Positions 8,444 through 17,787 are shown, numbered from the stretch's first letter. The stretch: DNA of 64,000 bases from Comamonas aquatica NBRC 14918 (GCF_000739875.1 NZ_BBJR01000025.1:62001-126000), one strand, 5' to 3'. Numbers and translations: made by a program. The notes: generated by a model from the letters alone, not told the origin.

Positions 8444-8908
8444 TCAGGCCTTGGGGGCGGGCAGGACGTTGATCGTGCCCTGCGCCGTGGCGCACAGTTT
8501 TTCCACGCCGTCCTGCACGGCAAACACGTCACAGCGCGTGACGGCTTGCGAGCGGCCGGCATGGATGCAGCTGGAGCGCGCGATCAAGCCTTCGCCCACA
8601 GCGGGGCGCAGGTAGTTGATCTTGAACTCGCTGGTGATCACCGGCACCCGCAGGGCCACGGCCCCGGCATAGGTCAGGGCGTTGTCGGCCATGTAGCTGA
8701 CCACGCCGCCGTGGGCGAAGCCGTACTGCTGGGTCAGCGCCGGGCGCAGGGGCAGACGCAGCTCGCACGCGCCCTCGGCGGTCAGCTGCGTCAGCTCGGC
8801 GCCCAGCAACTGGCTGAACGGCTGGCTGGCCAGAATCTGCCGGCCAAAGGCCAGCACGGCCTCGGGCGTGGCAGCCGCGGGCGCAGCGTCGCGCGCGCCC
8901 ACGCTCAC
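8444..8908 (-). CDS. PaaI-family hotdog thioesterase
   Basis: A 154-residue hotdog-fold thioesterase that hydrolyses acyl- or aryl-CoA. The family signature [18 protein letters not shown] lies near residues 66-83, where HGG precedes the central helix and the Asp is the catalytic type. The chosen GTG overlaps the thiolase stop as GTGA, a four-base overlap that implies translational coupling. The longer frame upstream of it reads only thiolase sequence out of frame. It is the last gene of the operon 3-hydroxyacyl-CoA dehydrogenase, thiolase, thioesterase, where it could release CoA from stalled intermediates. Confidence 0.88.
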   Translation of the reverse strand: MSVGARDAAPAAATPEAVLAFGRQILASQPFSQLLGAELTQLTAEGACELRLPLRPALTQQYGFAHGGVVSYMADNALTYAGAVALRVPVITSEFKINYLRPAVGEGLIARSSCIHAGRSQAVTRCDVFAVQDGVEKLCATAQGTINVLPAPKA

Positions 8909-10080
8909 AGCACCTCGAAGATGCCGGCCGCGCCCATGCCGCCGCCGATGCACATGGTCACGCAGACGCGCTTGGCGCCGCGGCGCTTGCCTTCGATCAG
9001 CGCATGGCCCGTCAGGCGCTGGCCCGAGACGCCATACGGGTGGCCCAGGGCAATCGCACCGCCGTTGACGTTCAGGCGCTCGTTCGGGATGCCCAGCTTG
9101 TCGCGGCAGTAGATCACCTGCACGGCAAAGGCCTCGTTCAGCTCCCACAGGTCGATGTCCTCGACCTTCAGGCCCAGCTTCTTGAGCACCTTGGGGATGG
9201 CGAACACCGGGCCAATGCCCATCTCGTCCGGCTCGCAACCGGCCACGGCAAAGCCCAGGAAGCGCCCCAGCGGCTGCAGGCCGTGCTTGCTGGCGTAGTC
9301 CTCGTGCACCACCACGCAGGCACCGGCACCGTCGGAGAACTGGCTGGCGTTGCCCGCCGTCACCAACCCGCCGGGCAGCGCGCTGCGCAGGCCGGCAATG
9401 CCTTCCACGGTCGTGCCCTCGCGCGTGCCCTCGTCCTTGCTGACGGTGACCTGCTTGGTGGTCAGGCCCATGACCTTGTCGGCCACGCCCATGGTCACGG
9501 TGATGGGGGCGATTTCGGCGTCGAACAAGCCCGTCGCCTGCGCCGCGCAGGCCTTTTGCTGGCTGGCAGCGCCGTACTCGTCCATGGCTTCGCGGCTGAT
9601 CTGGTAGCGCTTGGCCACCTGCTCGGCGGTCTGCAGCATGGACCAGTAGATCTCGGGCTTCATCTTGGTCAGCTCCGGGTCATGGGCCATGTGCTGGTTC
9701 ACCTCCAGCTGCACGCAGGAGATGGACTCCAGGCCGCCGGCCACCAGCACCTCGTTCTCGCCAGCGATGATGCGCTGCGACGCCAGGGCGATGGCCTGCA
9801 GGCCCGAGGAGCAGAAGCGGTTGATGGTCATGCCCGCCGTGGTCACGGGCAGGCCGGCGCGCGTGGCGATCAGGCGCGCCACGTTGCCGCCGGTCGTGCC
9901 TTCGGGCAGCGACAGGCCCATGATCACGTCCTCCACCTCGGCGCCGTCGATGCCGGCACGCTGCACCGCGTGCGCGACCGCGTGGGCGCCCAGCGTGGGG
10001 CCATAGGTCATGTTGAACGATCCCTTCCAGCTCTTGGCCAGCGGGGTGCGCGCGGTGGAAACAATCACTGCGGATGTCAT
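8905..10080 (-). CDS. acetyl-CoA acyltransferase (thiolase)
   Basis: A 391-residue thiolase that cleaves 3-ketoacyl-CoA with CoA to give acetyl-CoA and a shortened acyl-CoA. The acyl-accepting cysteine lies in [14 protein letters not shown] near residue 90, the GHP histidine in [20 protein letters not shown] near residue 350, and the second active cysteine in [14 protein letters not shown] near residue 378. AGGA precedes the ATG. It lies 45 bases downstream of the bifunctional dehydrogenase and overlaps the thioesterase gene, so the three form one beta-oxidation operon. FadA and FadI are both plausible equivalents, so no symbol is given. Confidence 0.93.
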   Translation of the reverse strand: MTSAVIVSTARTPLAKSWKGSFNMTYGPTLGAHAVAHAVQRAGIDGAEVEDVIMGLSLPEGTTGGNVARLIATRAGLPVTTAGMTINRFCSSGLQAIALASQRIIAGENEVLVAGGLESISCVQLEVNQHMAHDPELTKMKPEIYWSMLQTAEQVAKRYQISREAMDEYGAASQQKACAAQATGLFDAEIAPITVTMGVADKVMGLTTKQVTVSKDEGTREGTTVEGIAGLRSALPGGLVTAGNASQFSDGAGACVVVHEDYASKHGLQPLGRFLGFAVAGCEPDEMGIGPVFAIPKVLKKLGLKVEDIDLWELNEAFAVQVIYCRDKLGIPNERLNVNGGAIALGHPYGVSGQRLTGHALIEGKRRGAKRVCVTMCIGGGMGAAGIFEVL

Positions 10081-10125
10081 AGGGTCAATCCTTCAATCTC
10101 TGGGTGTTCAAGCGGCGCACACCGC

Positions 10126-12240
10126 TCAGGAAAAACGCTGGCCTTCGGCCGCCAGGCGCGCCAGCAGCGGCGCGGGCTGCCAGAAGCTGGCATCGTCATG
10201 GGGGTTCTGGGCAAAGCGCTGCATGGCCTGCACCACGTTGATCAGGCCCAGCTCGCTGGCGTAGTGCATGGGGCCGCCGCGGTAGATAGGGAAGCCATAG
10301 CCGGTCAGGTAGACCATGTCGATGTCGCCGGCCTTGCTGGCGATGCCGTCCTCCAGGATCTGCGCCCCCTCATTGACCAGGGCGAACACCAGGCGCTGCA
10401 CGATTTCCTCGTCGGAGATCTTGCGGGGCGTGATGCCCTGGCTCTGGCGGTAGGTGCTGATCATGTCCAGCACTTCCTGGCTGGGGATGGCGTCGCGCTT
10501 GCCGACCTGGTAGTCGTACCAGCCCTTGCCGGTCTTTTGGCCATAGCGCCCCATCTCGCACAGCAGGTCGGCGGTCTTGCTGTACTTCATGTGCGGTTTT
10601 TCCACATAGCGGCGCTTGCGGATGGCCCAGCCGATGTCGTTGCCGGCCAGATCGCCCATGCGGAAGGGCCCCATGGCGAAGCCGAACTTCTCGACGGCCT
10701 TGTCCACCTGCTGCGGGGTGGCGCCCTCCTCGATCAGGAAGCCGGCCTGGCGGCTGTACTGCTCGATCATGCGGTTGCCGATGAAGCCGTCGCACACGCC
10801 CGAGACCACGGCCGTCTTCTTGATCTTCTTGGCGATCTGCATCACGGTGGCCAGCACATCGTGGGCCGTGGCCTTGCCGCGCACCACCTCCAGCAGCTTC
10901 ATCACGTTGGCGGGGCTGAAGAAGTGCATGCCCACCACGTCCTGCGGGCGGCGCGTAAAGGCGGCGATCTTGTCCACGTCCAGCGTGGAGGTGTTGGAAG
11001 CCAGGATGGCGCCGGGCTTGGCCACGGCGTCCAGCTGCTTGAACACGGCCTCCTTGACGCCCAGCTCCTCGAACACCGCCTCGATGATCAGGTCGCAGTC
11101 CTTCAGGTCGTCATAAGCCAGCGTGGTGGACAGCAGGGCCATGCGCTGGGCGTACTTGTCTTCCTTGAGCTTGCCCTTCTTGACCTGGGCCTCGTAGTTC
11201 TTGCGGATGGTGGCCACGCCACGGTCCAGCGCCTCCTGCTTGGTCTCCAGGATGGTCACGGGGATGCCGGCATTCAGGAAGTTCATGCTGATGCCGCCGC
11301 CCATGGTGCCGGCGCCGATCACGCCCACCTTCTGGATGGCGCGCACCGGGGTGTCGGCGGGCACGTCGGCGATCTTGGAGGCCGCGCGCTCGGCCATGAA
11401 CAGGTGGCGCAGCGCACGCGACTCGGGCGTCCACATCAGGTTGACGAACAGCTCGCGCTCGAAGTCCAGGCCCTCCTGGAACTTGCGCTTGGTGGCCGCT
11501 TCAACGGCATCTACGCACTTCAGGGGCGCGGGGTAGTTCTTGGACATGCCCTTGACCATGTTGCGCACAAAGCCGAAGTAGGCATCGCCCTGGGGGTGCT
11601 TGCATTTCAGGTCGCGCACCAGGGGCAGGGCCTCGTTGCCGTCGGCATGGCGCTCGCCCACGGTCTGGGCCAGGGCCAGGGCCTCGGCGGCCAGCGCTTC
11701 GGGGCTGGAGGCCAGCTTGTCGAACAGCTTTTGCCCGGGGATCTGCGCCAGCAGCTCGCTTTTCACGGCCTCGCCGCTGACGATCATGTTCAGTGCCGGC
11801 TCAACGCCGATGGCGCGCGGCAGGCGCTGCGTGCCCCCGGCGCCGGGCAGCAGGCCCAGCTTGACTTCCGGCAGGGCCACGGTGGTGCCGGGCGCCGCAA
11901 TGCGGTAGTGGCAGCCCAGGGCCAGCTCCAGCCCGCCGCCCATGCACACGCTGTGGATGGCGGCCACCACAGGCTTGCCGGACTGCTCCACCTGCGCGAT
12001 CACGGTGTGCAGGTTCGGCTCCTGCAGGGCCGCCTCCTTGCCGAATTCCTTGATGTCCGCACCGCCCGAGAAGGCCTTGCCGGCACCGGTGATCACGATG
12101 GCTTGCACGCTGCTGTCGGTGTTGGCCTGGTTCAGGCCTTCGATGACCGCACGGCGGGTGGACAGCCCCAGGCCATTGACCGGAGGATTGTTGAGCGTGA
12201 TCACGGCCACGGCGCCGTGGACCTTGTATTCAGCCGTCAT
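10126..12240 (-). CDS. bifunctional enoyl-CoA hydratase / 3-hydroxyacyl-CoA dehydrogenase
   Basis: A 704-residue FadB/FadJ-like enzyme for the second and third steps of beta-oxidation. The N-terminal crotonase domain shows [18 protein letters not shown] near residue 50 and the oxyanion-type [17 protein letters not shown] near residue 100. The NAD-binding domain begins near residue 300 with [30 protein letters not shown] and [20 protein letters not shown] follow, then two C-terminal dimerisation domains. GGAG lies eight bases before the ATG. It is the first gene of the operon with thiolase and thioesterase. The palindrome AGAACG-GG-CGTTCT at 12269-12282 in its leader is a candidate operator. 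Confidence 0.93.
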   Translation of the reverse strand: MTAEYKVHGAVAVITLNNPPVNGLGLSTRRAVIEGLNQANTDSSVQAIVITGAGKAFSGGADIKEFGKEAALQEPNLHTVIAQVEQSGKPVVAAIHSVCMGGGLELALGCHYRIAAPGTTVALPEVKLGLLPGAGGTQRLPRAIGVEPALNMIVSGEAVKSELLAQIPGQKLFDKLASSPEALAAEALALAQTVGERHADGNEALPLVRDLKCKHPQGDAYFGFVRNMVKGMSKNYPAPLKCVDAVEAATKRKFQEGLDFERELFVNLMWTPESRALRHLFMAERAASKIADVPADTPVRAIQKVGVIGAGTMGGGISMNFLNAGIPVTILETKQEALDRGVATIRKNYEAQVKKGKLKEDKYAQRMALLSTTLAYDDLKDCDLIIEAVFEELGVKEAVFKQLDAVAKPGAILASNTSTLDVDKIAAFTRRPQDVVGMHFFSPANVMKLLEVVRGKATAHDVLATVMQIAKKIKKTAVVSGVCDGFIGNRMIEQYSRQAGFLIEEGATPQQVDKAVEKFGFAMGPFRMGDLAGNDIGWAIRKRRYVEKPHMKYSKTADLLCEMGRYGQKTGKGWYDYQVGKRDAIPSQEVLDMISTYRQSQGITPRKISDEEIVQRLVFALVNEGAQILEDGIASKAGDIDMVYLTGYGFPIYRGGPMHYASELGLINVVQAMQRFAQNPHDDASFWQPAPLLARLAAEGQRFS

Positions 12241-12627
12241 GGCTTGTCTCCTTCAGTTCTATGAAAAAAGAACGGGCGTTCTGCAATTCATTCTAGGAAG
12301 GGTGCCGGCACAACGCCATCGCGTTTTGCCCTGTGTTTGTCTCAACTGGGACATCTGGGCCAAGGCAGGTTCTGCAGGTCGGAACACCGCCCAGCGCGCC
12401 GCCGGTGCGCCGGGGTGGCATGGCCACGATCCGACCAACGGTCAGGACCGTGCCTGTGGCGTGGCGCAGTTCTTGCGATACGGTCTGCGCAAGCGCAGCG
12501 CCGGAGGGGCTGTGGCTGCAATAAAACGCTGGGGAAAGCCATAGCCATGCCGGTCAGGGCTGCCCCAACAATGTGCACAGCGCGTGCCCTAGCGCGTGCA
12601 TTCAACCCCTATCGGAAGGCTCACTCT
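12241..12627. other. divergent intergenic region between beta-oxidation operon and binding-protein gene
   Basis: These 387 bases lie between divergently read genes and must hold both promoters. The only clear signal is the palindrome at 12269-12282. Open frames here read through without ribosome sites, and their codon use does not look coding. No RNA gene is recognised. Confidence 0.5.
12269..12282. promoter_or_regulatory. palindrome, candidate TetR-type operator
   Basis: AGAACG-GG-CGTTCT is a perfect 6+2+6 palindrome located 29 bases upstream of the beta-oxidation operon start codon. Short palindromes of this shape are typical of TetR-family regulators, which often control fatty-acid degradation. 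No tetR gene is in the window, so the regulator is unknown. Confidence 0.4.
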
Positions 12628-13755
12628 ATGCAACGCAAAACATTCATTCGCCTGAGTACCTCCTGGGCCGCCGCCGCCCTGCTGGGCACGGCATCCCTGG
12701 GCGCCCATGCGGCGGACCCCATCCTGATCGGTGTGCCCATTCCCATGACCGGGCCCAACACCCAGTATGGTGACGAGGTGCAGGCGGGTTTGTTGACCGC
12801 CGTGGAGGCGCTGAACGCCGCCGGCGGCATGAATGGCCGCATGTACAAGCCCGTGCTGATCGACGATGCTTGCGAACCCAAGCAGGCCGTGCCAGCCGCC
12901 AACCGCGTGCTCAATTCGGGCGCCAAGTTCGCCATCACCCACGTCTGCTCGGGCGTGACCATTCCCGCCTCCAAGATCTATGAGGAAGAAGGCATCGTCG
13001 CCATCACCCCCGGCGCCACCGCGCCCCAGGTGACCGACGGCCTCAAGGGCCACTACTTCTTCCGCACCATCGGCCGCGATGACCAGCAGGGCCCGTTCGC
13101 CGCCAAGTTCATCGCCAACAAGATCAAACCCAAGGCCGTGGCCGTGCTGCACGACAAGCAGACCTATGGCGCCGGCGTGGCCCAGCACGTGAAGAACACG
13201 CTGGACAGCCTGAAGGTGCCCGTGGTGATGTACGACGGCCTGAATGCCGGCGACAGCGACTATTCCGCCGTCATCACCAAGCTCAAGAGCGCCAAGGTCG
13301 ATGCCGTGTTCTTCGGCGGCTACCACCCTGAAATGGGCCTGCTGCTGCGCCAGGCCAAGGAGCAAGGGCTGCAAACCCGCTGGATCGGCCCCGAAGGCGT
13401 GTTCAATCAGGGCCTGATCGAAATCGCCGGCCCCGCCGTCGAAGGCATGATGTTCACCTTCCCCGCCGACTTCAGCGAACGCCCCGAAAACCAGGGCATC
13501 GTCGAAGCCTTCAAGAAGGCCAAGCGCTCGGCCAACGGAGCCTACCAAATGCCCACCTACGCTGCGTTGCAGGTGCTGCACACGTCCCTGCAGGCTGTGG
13601 GGCCTGATCCCAAGAAGGTGGCCGACTACATGCACGCCAACACCTTCGACACCGCCATCGGCAAGGTGGCCTTCGACGCCAAGGGCGATCTGAAGGACTT
13701 CGAGTTCGTGGTGTTCGAGCTGCAAAAAGACGGCTCGCGCAAAGCGATCAAGTAA
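12628..13755 (+). CDS. Liv-type ABC transporter substrate-binding protein (orphan)
   Basis: A 375-residue periplasmic binding protein of the branched-chain amino acid (peripla_BP_6) family. Residues 1-28 form a signal peptide ending in GAHA-ADP. The mature start, ILIGVPIPMTGPNTQYGDEV, is characteristic, and ITHVCSGVTIPASKIYEEE with FFRTIGRDDQQGPFAAKFI are typical of the N-lobe. AAGG precedes the ATG. No permease or ATPase gene follows: a terminator lies at 13803 and the next Liv operon is on the other strand. It may feed one of the two Liv systems in the window or another locus. The ligand is unknown. Confidence 0.9.
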   Translation: MQRKTFIRLSTSWAAAALLGTASLGAHAADPILIGVPIPMTGPNTQYGDEVQAGLLTAVEALNAAGGMNGRMYKPVLIDDACEPKQAVPAANRVLNSGAKFAITHVCSGVTIPASKIYEEEGIVAITPGATAPQVTDGLKGHYFFRTIGRDDQQGPFAAKFIANKIKPKAVAVLHDKQTYGAGVAQHVKNTLDSLKVPVVMYDGLNAGDSDYSAVITKLKSAKVDAVFFGGYHPEMGLLLRQAKEQGLQTRWIGPEGVFNQGLIEIAGPAVEGMMFTFPADFSERPENQGIVEAFKKAKRSANGAYQMPTYAALQVLHTSLQAVGPDPKKVADYMHANTFDTAIGKVAFDAKGDLKDFEFVVFELQKDGSRKAIK

Positions 13756-13802
13756 GTTCTCCGAGCGGGCTGCAACAGCCCGCCCGCCTCACACCACCTG
13801 CG

Positions 13803-13834
13803 GCAGCCGCGCAAATCGCGTGGCTGCTTTTTTT
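13803..13834 (+). terminator. intrinsic terminator after orphan binding-protein gene
   Basis: GCAGCC and GGCTGC close a hairpin whose inner GCG/CGC pairs extend the stem. It is followed by TTTTTTT and lies 48 bases after the stop codon at 13755. Confidence 0.75.
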
Positions 13835-13878
13835 AGCCTCCATCGCCCACTCCGATTGCCCTGAGAGCGGCAACATGA

Positions 13879-14109
13879 CCCAGCAAATCAAAGATTTGCT
13901 TCTGTGCCGCCTGCGGCACGCACGTGGCCTACGTGCATGACGGCGAGCCCGGCTACGTGGAGGCAGTCACCTGCAGCCTGGACGCCCGATGCCTCCCCCC
14001 CCACGCACCATTCCTGGCTGGGCCACGACCTCCCTGGGTGGCCTTTGGCGACGGGCTGCCCACGTTCACGGGGTCGCGCTACGACCCCGGCGCGCCGTCT
14101 TCTTCATAA
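13879..14109 (+). pseudogene. GFA-family (glutathione-dependent formaldehyde-activating) gene remnant
   Basis: The sequence encodes the C-terminal half of a GFA/CENP-V zinc protein in two frames. Frame one gives ICFCAACGTHVAYVHDGEP and then VEAVTCSLD. From about 13985 the homology moves to another frame (PDASPPTHHSWLGHDLP). From about 14030 it returns to frame one as PWVAFGDGLPTFTGSRYD, with a stop at 14109. A stop at 13876-13878 and a missing N-terminal half, which would carry the first zinc cysteines, show that the gene is not intact. The two compensating shifts could be decay or base-calling errors in the C-rich tract. It is probably non-functional. Confidence 0.65.
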
Positions 14110-14145
14110 TTTCCATCTTTGAAACCACAACACACGCACCCCACA

Positions 14146-14790
14146 ATGGCCGATTACCCCAAAGACATCTACACCGAACCCGAGCCCAACCCCCACACCC
14201 TCGCCAACCTGGGGCCTCTGACTGGCATGGCTGGCATCTGGAGCGGCAGCCGGGGCCTGGACGTGAACCCCAAGGCCGACGGCCCTGAGCGGCAGGCGTT
14301 CATTGAGCACGTCGAGCTGCAGCCCATCGATGCGCAGACCAACGGCCCGCAGCTTTTCTACGGCCTGCGCTACCACACGCGCATCGTCAAGCCCGATGAC
14401 GTGGAGACTTTCCACAGCCAGGTCGGCTACTGGCTGTGGGAGCCTGCCACGGGCACGGTGATCCAGACCCTGTCCATCCCGCGCGGGCAGGCCGCCCTGG
14501 CCATCGGCCATGCGGCGGCGGATGCCACCAGCTTCCAGCTCGAAGCCGTGCGCGGCAGCACCGTCAACGGCATCGTCTCGAACCCGTTCCTGGAACACGC
14601 CTTCAAGACCGAGCGCTTCACCATCACCGTGACGAAGCATGCCGACGGCACCTGGTCTTACGAGCAGACGACGACGCTCATCATCCCCGGCCAGGCCGAG
14701 CCCTTCCTGCACACCGACCGCAACACGCTGCACAAGGTCGGCGAGCCCACGCCCAACCCCACGGCGCAGGCGGCACTGCAGGGTGAATAG
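14146..14790 (+). CDS. nitrobindin-like heme-binding beta-barrel protein
   Basis: A 214-residue protein that resembles the FABP-like, THAP4/nitrobindin heme-binding beta-barrel family. The opening of the barrel is LGPLTGMAGIWSGSRGLDV near residue 25. A central HSQVGYWLWEPATGTVIQTL block and the later GRNTLHKV-like DRNTLHKVGEP near the C-terminus follow. Members bind ferric heme and can handle nitric oxide or peroxynitrite, though the role in bacteria is poorly known. There is no signal peptide. The in-frame TTG at 14119 is rejected in favour of the ATG, because homology begins at MADYPKD. The gene stands alone between the GFA remnant and a dispersed repeat. Confidence 0.75.
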   Translation: MADYPKDIYTEPEPNPHTLANLGPLTGMAGIWSGSRGLDVNPKADGPERQAFIEHVELQPIDAQTNGPQLFYGLRYHTRIVKPDDVETFHSQVGYWLWEPATGTVIQTLSIPRGQAALAIGHAAADATSFQLEAVRGSTVNGIVSNPFLEHAFKTERFTITVTKHADGTWSYEQTTTLIIPGQAEPFLHTDRNTLHKVGEPTPNPTAQAALQGE

Positions 14791-14795
14791 GCTTT

Positions 14796-14860
14796 CAAGC
14801 CAAATCAGCCTTTGGCGCTTATACAGCAATCATCATAAGCTATATTATTTATAGCAAACC
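14796..14860 (+). repeat. dispersed AGCGCT-type repeat, degenerate copy
   Basis: TCAAGCCAAATCAGCCTTTG and GCGCTTATACAGCAATCAT are followed by AAGCTATATTATTTATAGC. The left half is well preserved and the right half has decayed. It lies between the convergent nitrobindin-like and livF genes. Confidence 0.5.
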
Positions 14861-14925
14861 AAGGAAAGCCTCCGCCATACCCTGGCCCACCTGGGCCGCG
14901 CCATCGCGCTAGGGCGGGGAGGATG

Positions 14926-15621
14926 TCAAACCTCCAGCCATTCCTTGCGAATGTGCTGGTCGGCCTTCAAACTCTGCGGCGTGCCGTCAAACACAATAGC
15001 GCCGTGGCCCATGACCAGCGCCCGATCCGAGATACGCATGGCGATGGTCAGCTTCTGCTCAATCAGCAGCACGGACACGCCGCGCCCTTTGATCTTTTGC
15101 AGGTACTCGCCCACCAGTTCGACAATTTTTGGTGCCAAGCCTTCGGTGGGTTCGTCAATGATGATGAGGTCCGGGTCGCCCATCAGCGTGCGGCACAGGG
15201 TCAGCATCTGCTGCTCGCCGCCGGACATGACGCCGGCCTCGGTGTGCTGGCGCTCCTTGAGGCGCGGGAACATGGCGTACATGTCGTCAAAGCCCCAGCG
15301 GCTGCCCTTGCCGCGGCCCTTCTGGCCCAGCAGCAGGTTCTGGTGCACGGTCAGGTTGGGGAACACGTCGCGGCTTTCGGGCACATAGCCCAGGCCCAGG
15401 TGCGCGATCTCGTAGGTCTTGTGGCCGTGCAGGGCGCGGTCCTTCCAGGTGATCTCGCCCTCCCAGTCCACCAGCCCCATGATGGCCTTGGCGGTGGTGG
15501 AGCGGCCCGAGCCATTGCGCCCCAGCAGGGCCACGATCTCGCCGGGCTGCACGGCAAAGTCCACGCCGTGCAGCACATGGCTCTTGCCGTAATAGGCGTG
15601 CAGGTTATTGATCTTCAACAT
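14926..15621 (-). CDS. livF: Liv ABC transporter ATP-binding protein (LivF) with Arg in Walker A
   Basis: A 231-residue ATPase of the LivF type, one of two cytoplasmic ATPases that energise amino-acid uptake. Walker A reads GRNGSGRSTTAKA near residues 36-48: the usual lysine is arginine (codon CGC). The signature VMSGGEQQMLTLCRTLM is near residue 140, Walker B is LIIIDEPTEGLAP, and the H-loop region IEQKLTIA is unusual in having Gln-Lys where most LivF have GlnNAR or His. It is the last gene of the minus-strand operon (binding protein, livH, livM, livG, livF). Whether it hydrolyses ATP normally is unclear; LivG could carry the main site. Confidence 0.9.
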   Translation of the reverse strand: MLKINNLHAYYGKSHVLHGVDFAVQPGEIVALLGRNGSGRSTTAKAIMGLVDWEGEITWKDRALHGHKTYEIAHLGLGYVPESRDVFPNLTVHQNLLLGQKGRGKGSRWGFDDMYAMFPRLKERQHTEAGVMSGGEQQMLTLCRTLMGDPDLIIIDEPTEGLAPKIVELVGEYLQKIKGRGVSVLLIEQKLTIAMRISDRALVMGHGAIVFDGTPQSLKADQHIRKEWLEV

Positions 15622-15636
15622 GGTGTCTCCCCCTCC

Positions 15637-16419
15637 TCAATGCAGGGCCGCCTGCTCTTCGGCAATAACCGAACCCAGGTAGGCCTCCTGCACCCGTGGA
15701 TTGGCGCGCACCGCCTCGGGCGTGTCGAAGGCGATCACCTCGCCGTAGACAACCACGGCAATCTTGTCGGCCAGGCCGAACACCACGCCCATGTCGTGCT
15801 CCACGGTCAGCAAGGTCTTGCCCACGGTCACCTCGCGGATCAGGTTGATGAAGCGCGCGGTCTCGCTGTTGCTCATGCCGGCCGTGGGTTCGTCCAGCAG
15901 GATCACGTCGGCCCCGCCGGCGATGGTGATGCCGATCTCCAGCGCGCGCTGCTCGGCATAGGTCAGGTTCACGGCCAGCTCGTCGCGCTTCTTGTGCAGG
16001 CCGATCTGCTCCATCAGCTGCTTGGCGCGCTCGTTGACCGCATCCATGCGCGACAGGAAGCGCAAGAAGGTGTAGCGGTAGCCCATGCTCCACAGCACGC
16101 CGCAGCGCAGGTTTTCGAACACGCTGAGCTTGGGGAAGATGTTGGTGATCTGGAAGCTGCGCGACAGGCCCAGGCGGTTGATCTCGTACGGCTGGCGGCC
16201 GTCGATGCGCTGGCCGTGCAGCAGCACTTCGCCACTGGTGGGGGCGAAGCGCCCGCTGATCAGGTTGAACAGCGTGCTCTTGCCCGCGCCGTTGGGGCCG
16301 ATGATGGCCACGCGCTCGCCGGCCTGCACGGCCAGGTCGGCGCCGCGGATGATCTCGGTCTTGCCAAAGCTCTTGCGCAGGTCGCGCAGCTCCAGCGCAT
16401 AGGTGGATGTGTGCGTCAT
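15637..16419 (-). CDS. livG: Liv ABC transporter ATP-binding protein (LivG)
   Basis: A 260-residue ATPase of the LivG type. It has a canonical Walker A, GPNGAGKSTLFNLISG, near residue 39. The LivG hallmark GLSRSFQITNIFPKLSVFEN is near residue 90, a degenerate signature, LTYAEQRALEIGITIA, near residue 155, then Walker B (VILLDEPTAGMS) and the H-loop VEHDMGVVF. Its ATG shares one base with the livM stop (TGATG) and livF follows after 15 bases, so the three are translationally coupled. It pairs with livF, whose Walker A lysine is replaced. Confidence 0.94.
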   Translation of the reverse strand: MTHTSTYALELRDLRKSFGKTEIIRGADLAVQAGERVAIIGPNGAGKSTLFNLISGRFAPTSGEVLLHGQRIDGRQPYEINRLGLSRSFQITNIFPKLSVFENLRCGVLWSMGYRYTFLRFLSRMDAVNERAKQLMEQIGLHKKRDELAVNLTYAEQRALEIGITIAGGADVILLDEPTAGMSNSETARFINLIREVTVGKTLLTVEHDMGVVFGLADKIAVVVYGEVIAFDTPEAVRANPRVQEAYLGSVIAEEQAALH

Positions 16420-17783
16420 CAGTGGCCCTCCGCGCGCTGGATCTCGTGCTCAATCTCTTCCTGGATCTGGCCCCAGTGGCGCAGGTACTCGCGGCGCGTC
16501 AGCTCGAACAGGCCCAGCCCGGTCGCAAAGACCAGCACCGCCCCCAGCCAGCTGTCCACGCTGCGCACGTTCAGCTGCATGCCCATGAAGCGCAGCGTGT
16601 CGCCCAGCGCGCTGTTGAGCTGCAGGTGGTAGAGCATCTCCACCACCGCCGCCAGCCCCACCAGCATGGCCAGCGCCGTGCCGGCCAGCGCCAGGTAGGC
16701 ACCGAAGATGCGGCCCAGCTTGCCGTACTTGGCCAGGCGCAGGTTCATCATGATCAGGCTGGCGATGCCGCCGGGCGCATACATCACCATGAACAGGAAG
16801 ATCAGGCCCAGGTACAGCATCCAGGCCTTGGTCAGCTCGGACAGGAACACCGTGGCAATCACCATCAGCACCCCGCCGATGATGGGGCCGAAGAAGAAGG
16901 TAGCCCCCCCCAGGAAGGTGAACAGCAGGAAGGTGCCGGAGCGGATGATGCTGACGCTGTCCATGGCGGTGACGATCTCGAAGTTGATCGCCGCCAGCCC
17001 ACCACCGATGCCGGCGAAAAAGCCCGCGATGATGAAGCCCATGTAGCGCACGCGCTGGGTGTTGTAGCCGACGAAGGCCACGCGCTCGGGGTTGTCGCGC
17101 ACGGCGTTGAGCATGCGGCCCAGCGGCGTGGCGGTGAAGGCAAACATCAGCGCCGTGCAGACGAAGCAATAGAAGGCGATGAGGTAGTACACCTGGATGC
17201 CCGGGCCGAAGTCCAGCCCCAGCAAAGGCTGGCCATAGACACGGTTGGTGGTGATGCCGCCCTCGCCGCCGAAGAAGCCCGGCAGCATCAGCGCCATGGC
17301 CGCCACCAGCTCACCCACGCCCAGCGTGATCATGGCGAAGGTGGTGCCGGACTTCTTGGTCGTCACCCAGCCCAGCACGGCGGCGAAGAACATGCCGGCC
17401 AGGCCGCCCACCACGGGGATCAGCACCAGCGGAATCGGCAGGCTGCCGTCGGCGGCGCGGTTCATGGCGTGGATGGCGACGAACGAGCCCAGGCCGGTGT
17501 ACACCGCGTGGCCGAAGCTGAGCATGCCGCCCTGCCCCAGCAGGATGTTGTAGGACAGGCAGATGATGATGGCGTAACCCATCTGGCTGAGCATGGTCAG
17601 CGCCAGCGAACTGGTGAACACATGGGGCGCGGCGATCAGCAGCAGCGCGAACACGCCCCAGACCACCATGCGCCCGATGTTCCAGGGCTTGAAGCGGTAA
17701 TAGGCCGGTGCGGTGCGCGCGGCGCCCCCGCCCGGAACGGGCACGACTTCGTTGGGCATGTGCGGAATCAGGATGGCGGACAT
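16419..17783 (-). CDS. livM: Liv ABC transporter permease (LivM), long form
   Basis: A 454-residue inner-membrane permease of the LivM type. The conserved core holds SYNILLGQGGMLSFGHAVYTG near residue 60, MLNAVRDNPERVAFVGYNTQ near residue 225 and IAGFFAGIGGGLAAINFE near residue 255. About 90 additional C-terminal residues beyond the usual LivM end (LVGLAAVVEMLYHLQL then GLGLFELTRREYLRHW) add one or two membrane segments and a charged cytoplasmic tail. Most LivM proteins are 320-420 residues, so this is a long version. It sits five bases after livH and overlaps livG by one base. Confidence 0.92.
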   Translation of the reverse strand: MSAILIPHMPNEVVPVPGGGAARTAPAYYRFKPWNIGRMVVWGVFALLLIAAPHVFTSSLALTMLSQMGYAIIICLSYNILLGQGGMLSFGHAVYTGLGSFVAIHAMNRAADGSLPIPLVLIPVVGGLAGMFFAAVLGWVTTKKSGTTFAMITLGVGELVAAMALMLPGFFGGEGGITTNRVYGQPLLGLDFGPGIQVYYLIAFYCFVCTALMFAFTATPLGRMLNAVRDNPERVAFVGYNTQRVRYMGFIIAGFFAGIGGGLAAINFEIVTAMDSVSIIRSGTFLLFTFLGGATFFFGPIIGGVLMVIATVFLSELTKAWMLYLGLIFLFMVMYAPGGIASLIMMNLRLAKYGKLGRIFGAYLALAGTALAMLVGLAAVVEMLYHLQLNSALGDTLRFMGMQLNVRSVDSWLGAVLVFATGLGLFELTRREYLRHWGQIQEEIEHEIQRAEGH

Positions 17784-17787
17784 GGGA

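Noticed and set aside
8905-9238. Extension of the thioesterase frame upstream to 9238
   Set aside because: The added residues are out-of-frame thiolase sequence. The GTG at 8908 gives a family-length protein and a GTGA overlap.
9004-12264. A 1086-codon open frame on the plus strand
   Set aside because: It lies wholly antisense to the thiolase and bifunctional dehydrogenase genes, is His/Gln/Gly-rich low-complexity sequence, and reflects GC-rich codon bias of the true genes.
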